This document shows, in pieces, positions 1-9,685 of a stretch of 64,000 bases of DNA. The stretch is from Rhodamnia argentea (lineage: Eukaryota > Streptophyta > Magnoliopsida > Myrtales > Myrtaceae): assembly GCF_020921035.1 (NCBI RefSeq), contig NC_063158.1, positions 14,180,001 through 14,244,000 of the forward strand. Direction: 5' to 3'. A model generated the notes under the pieces. It saw only the letters and a list, made by a program, of their open reading frames with translations. It made no database searches and had not been told where the DNA came from. Both the position numbers and the translations under genes were made by a program. Within the stretch, counting starts at the first letter, position 1, and each line of letters begins with the position of its first letter.

Positions 1-149
1 TCTCCAAATTATTATATAAATAGACATTCACAAAAGAAGTATTGAACATAAGAATTACTAGCTTTCGAGCTATGACAAGAGTATTTCCAAATCTTTTGTG
101 GTTTTGGGTTTAGGCCTTATCGGGATGACTGTAATAATAATATAAAGAA
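1..149. other. Distal upstream flank of PLATZ unit A
   Basis: There is no open frame here. The stretch around 60-130 resembles 27740-27800 upstream of PLATZ unit E and, more weakly, 34580-34620. This marks it as the outer part of the tandemly duplicated unit. It ends at the target-site copy of the foldback element that follows. Confidence 0.6.
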
Positions 150-735
150 GGGTTAATACCACCAAAAATCTCAAACTGGTATACACGAGATAAATTTATC
201 CCAAACTATTTTTTGACCATGGAAAACCCAAACTAATACATTTGTGATAAATTTATCCAAACTATTTTTTTGACCGCGTAAAACCCTAAATTGATACATA
301 CGTGATAAATTTACCTCAAACTACTTTTTTGACCATAAAAAAACTCTAAATTAGTACACCTATGACAAATTTACTCTCCGTTAGTTTTCATTAAATTAAT
401 TTGATACCCTGAAAAGTAATAAATTGATACACATGTGACAAATAAATGGTAAAAATCCCAAATAGATACACCTGTCAACTGTCATATGTCATCTAACTTA
501 GCAATTTGATGGTAAAATTTAACAAAAACTAAAATAGGGTAAATTTCTCACGGGTGTACTAGTTTGGAGTAAATTTGTCATAGGTATACATGTTTATGAT
601 TTTTGGTGGTAAAAAAAATAATTTGGAGTAAATTTATCACAGATATACCAGTTTATGATTTTTTATGATAAAAAAAATAGTTTAAGATAAATTTGTTACG
701 AGTGTACCAATTTGAGGTTTTCGTGATATTAACCT
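150..735. mobile_element. Foldback/Mutator-type miniature element with 9-bp target duplication
   Basis: A 586-bp non-coding element is flanked by identical 9-bp repeats, TATAAAGAA, at 141-149 and 736-744. Its ends are inverted copies: GGGTTAATACC at the left, and the complement of AGGTTAATATC at the right. Inside each arm a motif of about 60 bp, containing ATAAATTTATC followed by CAAACTA and a T-run, is repeated several times. The left arm (about 150-390) is the inverse of the right arm (about 540-735). A 9-bp target duplication with long inverted repeats is the hallmark of MULE-derived MITEs or foldback elements. The paralogous site near 27800-27840 lacks the insert. No transposase is encoded. 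Confidence 0.8.
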
Positions 736-744
736 TATAAAGAA

Positions 745-1665
745 CGCATTAGACATTGCGTCAAAGTGCACCCTTAAGATCGCTCAAAGAGGTAGACTAA
801 TCAAGATGCAAGAAAATTGACCTGAAAACCACATGCCCAATCAGTAAACTAAAAAAAAATGAATTTCACTGCCTAGTGAATTTTTCTACATGTGTGAGCT
901 CGATACTCATTTGATCCTCATTATCTGCTCGGAGCTTGAGCGGCCATGGTGGCCTTGAGATTCATGGCTCAAAAAGATATCACGACCATAGTTGCCGTGA
1001 GCATCACGGCTTAATAAGATCTCACGGTCATCGCCACGAGATGGAGTGGCCATGGCAACCGTGATTATGAGTTTGAGAGGCCATGGCCACAGCGAGCTTA
1101 GAGCTCTCTGCTACGGGCCAGGAGTTTCATGTTGTGGGATCGAATGACTGGTGCCGTCGGGCCCTCCCACACTCGTAAACCTTGAAGGGATGCTTATTGG
1201 TGTCAAACATAGTGAATAAGAGATGCAGAGGAGAAGAGACAATTGGATCCTCGGGAGTGGTATCGGGACGGTTTGTGCTAGGGGTTCTAGGATTAGATAG
1301 AATACATCCACGAGGAGCTCTGAAAACGGGTTTGGTCTTGCTTGTACAAACTGGTTGGGAGCTGATACCTTTTTCCCGATGAAGCCATGGCAAACCGAAA
1401 CCGGTTGTCATGCCTAAAGTAGTTTGCTATTGCTCGATACAAAGGCTCTTCGAGATAAGCTGGGCATGATATGACTCGATACGAGAGAAATATTCGCCTA
1501 AGTGTTCCATGAGCGACTATAGAAAAAGGGTTGGCTTGTTCTTCCGTGACACGCCAAGCCCCCCATGGGCGGTTCCGCGGCCAAAGAATCTTTGAGCCTG
1601 TAACATCTCTCTCTCATTGTCTCAATTTTATGTTGTCTTATTTGGTGCCTAATTTGCATGTCAAT
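745..1665. other. PLATZ unit A upstream DNA, non-coding
   Basis: This block aligns by eye with 27845-28260 upstream of PLATZ unit E: shared text begins at the AGTGCACCC stretch and continues through the CATGGCCA-rich stretch. Short open frames on both strands (such as 1127-1411) are not conserved in the paralogous block and look fortuitous. No gene was recognised. Confidence 0.55.
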
Positions 1666-1741
1666 TAAGGGTGAGTTAGATGGACCAACCATATTGGGAC
1701 CACATGGACCGTCTTGGAAATCAATTATCTCTAATGTCAAT
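1666..1741. mobile_element. Possible small insertion (68 bp plus 8-bp repeat)
   Basis: ATGTCAAT occurs at 1658-1665 and again at 1734-1741, bracketing 68 bp. The flanking text on each side matches units B and E, which lack this segment and carry different insertions at nearly the same point. An 8-bp duplication suggests a hAT-class excision or mini-insertion. The terminal inverted repeats are weak (TAAGGGTG against TAGAGATA), so the class is uncertain. Confidence 0.4.
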
Positions 1742-3643
1742 AGACGCCATATGGGTAATGTGATTATGGTATGCCACGTCGGATCTTTAACAATATCATT
1801 CGACGAAAACTTGATTGGAGCTGAAAGTTGGAGCTTTATTATGAAATAACATAAAGTTTAGGGTTAGAATTGGGATATGAGTTAAAGTTAATGTTTTTAA
1901 GGAAATTAGGCCGATTCTATAAGTAGACAATTAATTACAGTTACAAAATTTCTATTAATCATCACTATTTTCTTATATTATATATATTGATAACACGAAT
2001 TGTCATTGCTTTGACTTAATCACATATTATAAGATTAATGAATAGAATACTAGGTGAAAGGTAACTAATTGATATAATAACAAATCACGTTATCTTTCTA
2101 ATGCACAATTACTTGGTATATTAAAAATAATGCATAATATCTTAATTAGTGGCACTCTATTAGATACTATTATCTAAAATGTCATATTTTAAAATGGTTT
2201 TCTGAATAATAGTTATTTTTAATTAATTCTTAGATGGTTATTGGTATTAATCCTATCACACTTTTAAATATGCAGTAAAAGATATGTATTTTTATTTTAA
2301 CCTAATTACATACTGTATAATAGCATGTAAAGAATAATCATAAAGCTAATTACTAGATAATACATGAAAATCTGTATAGTACACTCATAAGAGGTTGTCA
2401 AAGTGATATTTACTCTAAATTATTTTGGTATAAACAACTGTTAGGTGTTTAACATTTCATTAGGGCATACATAAAACATTAAAATATTGCTAACTATTTG
2501 GTAAATAATGTATCTAATTTGTTATTAAACTGAAAAGTCATGATTAAAGTGATAAAAATTATACTCCCTCTAATTCTGATTTTAGGATATTTTGAGAATT
2601 CTAATCCTATCTTCTCCGTACTAAATGTGTCATAAATGAATCTACACAACATAATTTGTATTATATTACTTAAACCAAACAGCATAATAGCTATTATATT
2701 ACAATCTTATTCTATTTCCGCACCAAAAGGGCCGTAACTTTGTAAGGAGGAATTAGGTGGAAAAAGGTTCTGCAAATATAATCATGTTTGGAAGAATGGA
2801 AAGAGACGGAGAGGTAGGATTATGCCGGATTATGAGTGTTTTGGAAGAATTTGCCCAGTCAATTTATGCACAATTTTAATTCACTTCGGATCTCTCTAAA
2901 TGCGAAGGAGTTTGGAGGGATTTGCATACTAATAAGCATGTTAAATAATTTTTCTCATTTTTTCTTTAATTTTTAATGAATTTAAAAACATATAAACAGT
3001 CCGACCAATTACATATATAAACGAACATTAATAATCATTATACACTGTTTTTCTTTCTTTTTTCCTCGATAGCATCCTAACAACAGTATAATTAATTCTC
3101 TTCAGACCTTTTTCTTTTATCTAATACTTATTTAAATTCTCTTTCCTTTCGTAATCACTTCTTCTAAACTAAATTGAAAATGATGAATATGGATATGGGA
3201 GTATGACCGAGCTGGCTTTTAGACGTTTACCCCTGATGGAGCTACTACGTTATTACGAGGGGGAAGTGTGCGGTTTGTTTTCTTCAAGCTACTAACTGTA
3301 AACGGTTTCAATTAGTTATTTGAAAATGAGAATCATTGAAGATAATCCAATGCAATTTGTTCAATTTCTGATATAATGGACTAATCGAACTGTTATATGA
3401 CATACCAATAAATTTTATTGTTTTATAATCTAAAGACGAGAGCATCGTAATTATTTAATTTATTATAGATCGCAATCAAACTAAACTGTCATCACAACTT
3501 GCATAACTTTGGTGATTACTGTCAACATGGCGTAATTAGTATTATATTGGGTTCGTTTGTGTTTGATAAACGAAATTATCGCAAAAATCATTCTCTATTT
3601 CCCGTGTTTTTCCAGTTGAGGCATAAATTAGCGAAAAGAGAAT
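1742..3643. other. PLATZ unit A proximal upstream region
   Basis: This is AT-rich non-coding DNA repeated, in diverged form, upstream of every PLATZ copy (compare 16742-18100, 20250-21400, 23250-24650 and 31720-32560). Recognisable shared landmarks are GCCGGATTATGAG near 2825, AAACGGTTTCAATTAGTTATTT near 3303, and CTTGCATAACTTTGGTGATTACTGTC near 3497. These probably include cis-regulatory DNA carried along with each duplication. No coding sequence was recognised. Confidence 0.6.
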
Positions 3644-3658
3644 TGGTATAAACCTTTT

Positions 3659-3853
3659 TTTTTGTTTTGTTTTTTTTTTTTTTATGACCAAGGTTCCGCG
3701 CGGCCGGCGAGCTTCGCTCAACACAATGGTGGAGCACGACTAGTGCCCACCACCACGACCCCCCACTTAAGACATCGGCGCCAAGGAGTTTTGAACCCGG
3801 GACTTCTCGTGAAAGGAACCGAACTCAAACCAACTCGGCCACCGATCGGTGGG
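3659..3853 (-). mobile_element. tRNA-derived SINE with 15-bp target duplication
   Basis: Read on the minus strand, this 195-bp element has an A-box-like TGGCCGAGTTGGT about 20 bp from its start. About 35 bp further is a B-box-like GGTTCAAAACTCC, the two internal RNA polymerase III promoter blocks of tRNA-derived SINEs. It ends in an A-rich tail, seen as the T-rich run at 3659-3683 on the plus strand. Identical 15-bp repeats (TGGTATAAACCTTTT) lie at 3644-3658 and 3854-3868, the expected product of LINE-assisted insertion. PLATZ units B and E have an uninterrupted paralogous site, so the insertion is specific to unit A. It is not a functional tRNA, because no cloverleaf could be closed. Confidence 0.8.
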
Positions 3854-3954
3854 TGGTATAAACCTTTTGTTTATACTCATCATTTGCAAGAACCCCAACT
3901 TTAATTTGATTCCTTTTTTTTTCTCTCCTTTTCCTTTATTTTTTGCTAGATTTA

Positions 3955-4148
3955 TTTATGTTTCTATAGACTTAAACCCAGCCGGTTCATTTATTCACCC
4001 TCAATTATTTTAGCGTATTAGTAAAAGTCTCTCTCATTTCCTCTCTCAATCTCAATTTCATAAACATCTTCGCAGCCTGCTCTCTTTCTTCTTCTTGGGT
4101 TCCATTCTTTATCAGATTAAGAAGCGAGGGAGAGGGAAATGAACAGCC
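3955..4148 (+). promoter_or_regulatory. Core promoter and 5' leader of PLATZ copy A
   Basis: A block conserved across the array precedes the start codon. It has a degenerate TATA-like TTTCTATAGA, then AAACCCAGCCGGTTCATT, a TTTTAGCG motif, and a long CT-rich leader (TCTCTCTCATTTCCTCTCTC and following). Copies B, D and E have the same order with better TATA boxes. The transcription start is inferred only. Confidence 0.5.
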
Positions 4149-5046
4149 ATGAAAATGACATGGAAGGATACGATGACGGCCTCGTCTGGAGACGATCAAA
4201 AGAACGCCGTTCTGCCATGGTTGAGGCCGATCACAAGGATCAAGCTCTATGGCTCGTGCGATACTCATTCCTCCAAGGAGTGCATTTTCTACTGTACAGT
4301 CTGCACGTTCGCTCTGTGCAAAGAGTGCATGAAGCAACACGATTTTTTTTAGCACGAGATCATAAAGGTACATATAGTTTCATTTCGAATCGTCTTGGCG
4401 ACTGTAATCGTAACAACGTTTGTTTTATCTGTGTGTCGCGCAAATGCGCAGTTTAATACTACTCTTTATCTTTTCATGATCAAGAAAACGGAAAATCAGG
4501 GTTCTATTCCTCATTTTGAATTCTTTACCCCCTCCTAGGTTTTCTTTTTGGGTTTTAATCTCTTCAGGTGTATAAAAATAATAAAGTGGCGTTGTTCAGA
4601 ATAGAGGATTTGGAGCCGCTATGGGATATTTCCGATTTCTATCCATACAATCAAAACGGATGGCTCCTTGCAGCCATATACAAAAGGAGAGATGGGATCG
4701 ACCGCTCTTGCGATCAGAGCACCGGTGCGGAGTGCGAATCTTACCAATACCAGCTCAAGTCTTGGAGCACCGAATACTGCTCCGTGGAATGCAAGGTGAT
4801 GATCAAGCACATTTGTTTGAACAAACCGGTTTCGATCTGCCTACTTTGTGCATCGTTCTTAACGTGTCGATTTTTCAAGCAGCGTTTTCTTGCATGTGAG
4901 TCATTCTTTCTTGTTTTTCCTCGTAGATTGAAGCTGTGATGAAGACGAATGAAAGTGGAAGTATAAAGAGCGAAGCAAAGAGGAAGGTAGAGACCATATC
5001 AGAGGGGAGTGCTAGCAATGTGCAGAGGAAACGACCAAGAAAGTAG
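4149..5046 (+). pseudogene. PLATZ-family gene copy A, decaying
   Basis: PLATZ proteins are plant-specific, zinc-dependent, A/T-rich-DNA-binding proteins with two Cys/His regions. Three phase-0 exons can be aligned with the other copies: 4149-4367, 4568-4795 and 4927-5046. Exon 1 carries the opening PWLRPI motif and the first zinc region (DTHSSKEC, YCTVC, LCKEC). Two lesions mark it as broken. Codon 68, a Glu in the other copies, is TAG at 4350-4352, just before the end of exon 1. In exon 2 the first Cys of the second zinc motif (ESCxY in the others) is Tyr (ESYQY). Exon 3 stops at the same CAG-to-TAG position as copy B, losing the tail ending in RAPF/L, and also lacks two codons. Translation would yield only a 67-residue N-terminal piece. 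A start at 4155 is equally possible and matches the other copies better. Confidence 0.8.
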
Positions 5047-5295
5047 AAAAACCACAGAGAGCTCCATTTTATTAGCCGAAGATTATTGGTAATCGACAAA
5101 CTTGGTGAAAATCGGGGTGGGGCTACTTGGCTTTGGTACATATCGGCTAATTTTTCTTTTAATTTTTTGGGTACATTCTTGAATAGGGTTCATTGAAACT
5201 CTTATTTTTCTGTTTTTGGTGTCGGGTTCTACAAATGAATGTGACCGCCAAGTAGTAGTAGTAGTTGGTAGTTTGTTTGCAAAACAAACTAAGAG
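5047..5295. other. 3' flank of PLATZ copy A
   Basis: This contains the probable 3' UTR. It is similar to the DNA following the stop codons of the other copies, with the shared landmarks GAGCTCCATTTTATTAGCC, TTGGTACAT and a TTTTTCTGTTTTTGGTGTCG stretch. A (TAG)n-like microsatellite lies near 5250. Similarity to the array stops abruptly where an LTR-like sequence begins. Confidence 0.55.
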
Positions 5296-5819
5296 GTGTC
5301 TTGTCCCACATCGAAAAGATGTGAATGCGCACGTGGATTAGATTTGGCACTAGTAAACAATTACCATTATTTTCCAATGAAACAATGAGACTGTTCACAA
5401 AAGGCTTTTACAACCTTTGAAGAGGTGTGTTCGAGTTATGTCTTTTCGAACATAACTTCTTAACTTTTGAAAAGTCATGTTTGTTCGAACATAACTTCTT
5501 AGCCTTTGAAAGGTCATGTCTGTTCAAACACTTTTTCTATATATTACCAACCATGTCTGTTCAATTCAGAACTTCATCTTCCATTTTTCGGTTTTTCTTT
5601 CAAAAGAAATACAGCCACTCTTTTCAATTGTTTCCTAGAAAGATCCTGGAGAAATATCAAAATTACTATCTGCTATTCTCATTAAGACTTTATTGTATCC
5701 TGGAGGATATTTGCTAGAAATTATTAGCAATGTTGTGGGGCAAATAAATCTTTAAAGAAAGTGTTATCACGCCTCAAAGTCTAACTCAATTGTTCATCCC
5801 ATTCGCTAAATTTTCCAAC
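5296..5819 (+). mobile_element. LTR-like remnant of an older retrotransposon
   Basis: The segment opens with TGTCTTGTCCCACATCG and ends with TTTTCCAACA, fitting TG..CA long terminal repeat ends of a plant LTR element. Within it a motif TTCGAACATAACTTCTTA plus a GTCATGTCTGTT-like tail is repeated two to three times in tandem (about 5440-5560). No second LTR and no target duplication was found, so it is either a solo or a truncated copy. The classification rests on style of sequence alone. Confidence 0.4.
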
Positions 5820-6491
5820 AGTTTTAAGGATTTATTTGTGTAACAATGGAGTCAGAGTCGATGTTGGAGGCATATGGATATACACTGTTTTGGGCAATAA
5901 AAGGAGAGGAATTTTGGAGATATTATGGGACTGGAGACGAAGAATAGCACACGCGGACACGAAGATGTTTTTCGAGAATTCCTTCATATACACGAACAAA
6001 TTCTCGTTCAAGGCAGGAGCAACATGTTCGTAGATGAGAGGGATAGAAGAATTTTATTTTATTTGTTCTTCTTTTGGGCAGAGAACAAAATCTCTCTTGC
6101 GCTAATTGAAGGGATGATAACTTACATGCATTGTCATTGATTATAAGTCTCCATTTTCGCTATTAGCCATGGTGAAGAGGTCGGCGAAGAAACATGTGTA
6201 CATAGAATTGACAGGCGACGGTACGTGATAGTCGGGGGATATGAAAGGAATCATCGCTCATTATCATTGGGCGTATGTCCCTACGGTCCCGATTCCTAAC
6301 TGGATCTTGTGGAGACTGCTTTGCGTAAGGACTTCTGTTGTGGCCATCAAAGTGATGGCTACACTCATATAAGGATTTGTCGCGAATGTAGGGAGGCCTT
6401 TCCGGCCATATCGCGTCTTTTCACGACCCCAAGCAGACTTCTCAAGGCTGTGGGCATTATCACGAGCATATGGAGATCTTTGGCGGTCATA
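5820..6491. other. Degenerate interior DNA of unknown origin, left half
   Basis: Two overlapping short frames occur (5836-6033 and 5925-6140), but neither resembles a family I know. This stretch is continuous with 10537-11100 once the Copia element at 6497-10531 is removed, so both are parts of one older host sequence. I see no reliable gene. Confidence 0.4.
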
Positions 6492-6496
6492 AGGAG

Positions 6497-7342
6497 TGTT
6501 GAAAATATGTCTCGAGTTTAAAATCGAAACGGAAATTTAAATTCTAAAAACAAATATATCTTGATCTTGAAATTAAAGATAAGATTTGCTTGAATATCAT
6601 TGAAATCTTGATGGAAGCGGTGGAAATTATATTTCCTGTTCGTATGATGCAAATCACGATCAAGAATGGATTTGATATGTTGGAGTCAGCGAGAAAGAAA
6701 TTAAAAAAAGGGAAAGACAAGTCCAAGGTGAACTTGGTCAACTGGAGTTTTTTTTCTTTTGCTAACCAACGTGAATTTCTCGGGCGGTGATATGAAGAAC
6801 TCAAGGTTTTGTCTTTTTGTGGGACTCACTTTCATATAAAAAGAAGGCAACACCGTGGCTATCAGAGAGAGAGTCTTGAAGCGCCGTTCTTGAGTGCTTG
6901 GCAGCGGGTGCTTCCTTATTCGTGAATTCCATCCAAAGAAATCGTAGAGGTTCTTGAAGCGTCGTTTCTAAGCGAGTGCTTGACATTGGGACTTCGTTTC
7001 GTTCGCGGAATTACATCAAGAATTCAAGTGTCGAAGCTAATTAAATCTTGAGGTTAGATTTGTGTTAATTCTTTTGTGAGATTGAGAGATTATTTCATTA
7101 GGAATTGTGAGGGTTAAACACTGTGTGCGTTATTGGATGTAATTGGGGCTCGGAAACACCGAGAGTGTTTGAATGACTCGAGTGTGGTTCTGTAATCTCC
7201 GTGTATCACTTGATCTATAGTGAAATTCGTTGCTGCTCTCCCCATGGACGTAGGTCTCTACGACCGAACCACGTACATCCGGTGTCCGATTTATTTTCTT
7301 ATTCTGTCTATTTATTGTTCGATCGCTTGGTTCCGCACAACA
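6497..7342 (+). repeat. 5' LTR of Copia element 1
   Basis: This 846-bp direct repeat is the partner of 9686-10531. It begins TGTTGAAAATATG and ends TTCCGCACAACA, with TG..CA termini. Several single-base differences from the 3' copy are visible, for example in the first 60 bases and near 6678. Confidence 0.92.
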
Positions 7343-7356
7343 ATTAGTATCAGAGC
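7343..7356 (+). promoter_or_regulatory. Primer-binding site of Copia element 1
   Basis: ATTAGTATCAGAGC lies directly downstream of the 5' LTR. It matches, with one change, the ATTGGTATCAGAGC sequence complementary to the 3' end of initiator methionine tRNA that primes most plant Copia elements. Confidence 0.8.
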
Positions 7357-7382
7357 TAGGCTTATCGAGTTGAAGTGAATCG

Positions 7383-8252
7383 ATGGCGACAAAAGAAGTA
7401 AAAGTGAAAATCGACAAATTTGAGGGGAAGGACTTTGGTTTCTGGAAGATGCGGAGCGAAGACTATCTATATCGGATGAAGCCGCACTTGCTTGCCTATG
7501 GGGAGAAACCGGAGACAATGAAGCAAGCCGATTGGGAATTGCTGGATAGACGAGCGCCGGGTGTTATTCGAGCGACGTTGGCTCGTAATGTCGCATTTAA
7601 TATCGTCAAAGAGAAGATCACTGCGGGTTTGATGAAAGCCCTATCGGATATGTACGAGAAGCCCTCTGCGTTCAACAAGGTCTATTTGATGCGACGTCTG
7701 TTTAATTTGAAGATGAGCAAAGGTGCGTCGGTTACTAATCATATCAATGAATTCAATGTGATCGTTAGTCAATTGAGTTCAGTTGATATTGACTTTGAAG
7801 ATGAGGTATGTGCTTTGATTCTATTATCCTCATTGCCCGATAATTGGAATACTACCGTTCTTGTTGTTAGTAATTCCTCCGGGTCAACAAGTTTGATGTT
7901 TGATAGTATTCGAGATTTGATTTTAAGTGAGGACATCCGTAGAAGAGAATTTGGCGAATATGTATCTCTTGTTTTAGTAGGTGAAAATAGAAGAAGAACC
8001 GATACTCGTGGTAGTAGAAGTAATATGAACTCTAATAGACGCAATCGGTCTAGAACCGGTGGTGCTGTTTGTTGGAATTGTGGCAAGAGAGGGCATCTTA
8101 GAAGGAATTGTTTTAAGTTGAAAAACGAAACGGGCAAGGGAATTAGAGTTGAATCTGCAGATGATGTTGCAGCTATAGCTGATGATTCCGATGGTGTCGA
8201 TAGGGTTTTTTTTTTGTCACCGAGAATTCGTCATTTGACGGATGGATTATAG
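7383..8252 (+). pseudogene. Gag (capsid/nucleocapsid) of Copia element 1
   Basis: This 289-residue open frame starts 40 bp after the 5' LTR. It has the Copia Gag fold region, with KFEGKDFGFWKM near the N terminus and the LYxLKM-like RRLFNLKMSKG near residue 105. A CCHC zinc knuckle, CWNCGKRGHLRRNC, sits at about 230-243 after an Arg/Ser/Asn-rich linker. Gag packages element RNA. The protease normally follows in the same frame, but here a run of ten T (8206-8215) coincides with a frame change: the protease Asp-Ser-Gly (codons from 8252) lies in another frame. The last 20 or so residues are therefore out-of-frame read-through. I call it a broken gag-pol. Confidence 0.85.
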
Positions 8253-9640
8253 ATTCTGGTTGTTCTTTTCATGCTACACCAAGCAGGGACTGGTTTACTA
8301 CTTATCGGTGCACGGATAGTAGTAAAGTGCGGTTGGGGAACAACGCTGAATGCGATGTTGTGGGTGTTGGTGATGTTAAAATCAGGATGCATGATGGTAT
8401 TGTGAGGACATTAACCGGAGTAAGACACGTTCCAGCATTGAAAAAGAACTTAATTTCCTTGGGTGCCCTAAATTCAGCTAGATGCATGTATTCTTCATAA
8501 GGTGGAGTTCTGAAGATTGTTCGAGGTGCCCTGGTGATAATGAATGGAATCAAGCATGGTGGCCTGTATGAACTTCGAGGAGAGACATTGACGGGTTTCG
8601 CTCCGAAGACGTCGGTATACGTTCGAGAGTCTAACGACTACTCAAGGAAGGCACGGGTGTTTGTGCCGGTGCACAAGTTTGATGCTATTGTCAAGAATAT
8701 GCGGTCAAGAGCTTTGATCGAGACGGAGACCGGTAAGTTGATCAAGCATGTGTGAATAGACAGTAGCATGGAGTTCTGCTCGAAGCTGGCAAATAAATTC
8801 TGCATGATAAAGGGCATAGTGAAATACCGCACTAGTGCTAGTAGACCACAACAGTTTGTAGAATTGATGAGCAGAACACTCCTAGAGACAGCTCGTAAAA
8901 TGATCTCTAGTGCTGGTATGGCTAGAAGAGTTCTAGCGAATGCGCTTAGTATAGTGAGCTACCTGGTGAACAGATCTCCATTGGCTGCGATCGGATATTG
9001 AACTTCCGAAGAAGTGTAGTCAAGTAACGTTGCTAATTATTCTACTTTTAGAATGTTTAGTTGCCCGTGTTATTATCGAGTAAGTGATGGTAAGCTCGAT
9101 GTGAGGGCAAGGTGTATATTCCATGGCTATGCACGAGGTGAGTGGGGTTGTCGGTTGTGGTGCTCGAATATAAATTCACCTGTTTGCAGCAGAAAAGTTA
9201 CATTTAACGAGTCTCCAGTACTTCGGGCTATGAGTATTTGTGGCGGTATAAATACGGATCTAGATGGTGTTCAGCTTGAGGTGGAGTTGCAACCGGAAAC
9301 TTTTGAGGTAGTGAATATTAGCTTCGTAATCGACACAGATGATGCTTATAGTGAGGTGGAGCCTATAGAGCCAACGGTTCTTTAATCTGTTAATATTGAC
9401 AAGGTATGTATTCGATCTTCTGATAGATATAGATGCAACGATGGTTTTACTTTATACGTGGTTAAGGAGCTTGTATCGGAAAGTTCTTGTGGAGTAGTTA
9501 AAAGTGCATGTGAAGTTGGTATTCTAATGAGGTCCACGATTATGGTGAAGTTCAAGTGCGGCTTGGACTTGGATGATATCTGTGGTGGTTGAGCCCATAG
9601 GGGCTGTGGGAGAGTAGTAGCGGTGGAGTTCGGATACTAG
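8220..9640 (+). pseudogene. Protease, integrase and RNase H remnants of Copia element 1
   Basis: Pieces of pol can be read in shifting frames. The protease active-site motif IDSGCSFH lies near 8245-8270, followed by the VxHVPxLKKNLISLG region near 8420-8465. Decayed integrase catalytic-core text appears at 8590-8755 and 8768-9001, where the latter retains LVNRSPLAAIG. The integrase C-terminal side, RCIFHGYARG with VTFNESPVL, lies at 9053-9230. Near 9545 a short KFKCGLDL piece resembles the end of Copia RNase H. The intervening reverse transcriptase, including its YVDD motif, is absent. Stops are frequent. Confidence 0.75.
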
Positions 9641-9673
9641 CGAAGCGATTATGACTTAGCTTAAACGTCGAGC

Positions 9674-9685
9674 CAAGGTGGAGAT
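9674..9685 (+). promoter_or_regulatory. Polypurine tract of Copia element 1
   Basis: CAAGGTGGAGAT immediately precedes the 3' LTR. This is the usual plant Copia polypurine primer for plus-strand DNA synthesis. Confidence 0.75.

Noticed and set aside
3780..3850. A tRNA gene on the minus strand, suggested by A- and B-box-like text
   Set aside because: No cloverleaf closes, an A-rich tail follows, and 15-bp target repeats show it is a SINE.
4005..4373. Minus-strand open frames opposite PLATZ exons (also at 18347-18631, 18752-19090, 21556-21801, 24904-25239 and 25344-25607)
   Set aside because: They recur only because the sense exons recur. The sense strand carries the zinc motifs and splice sites.
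5836..6140. Two overlapping short frames after the LTR-like remnant
   Set aside because: They shift frame relative to each other and match nothing I know; probably decayed interior of a repeat.
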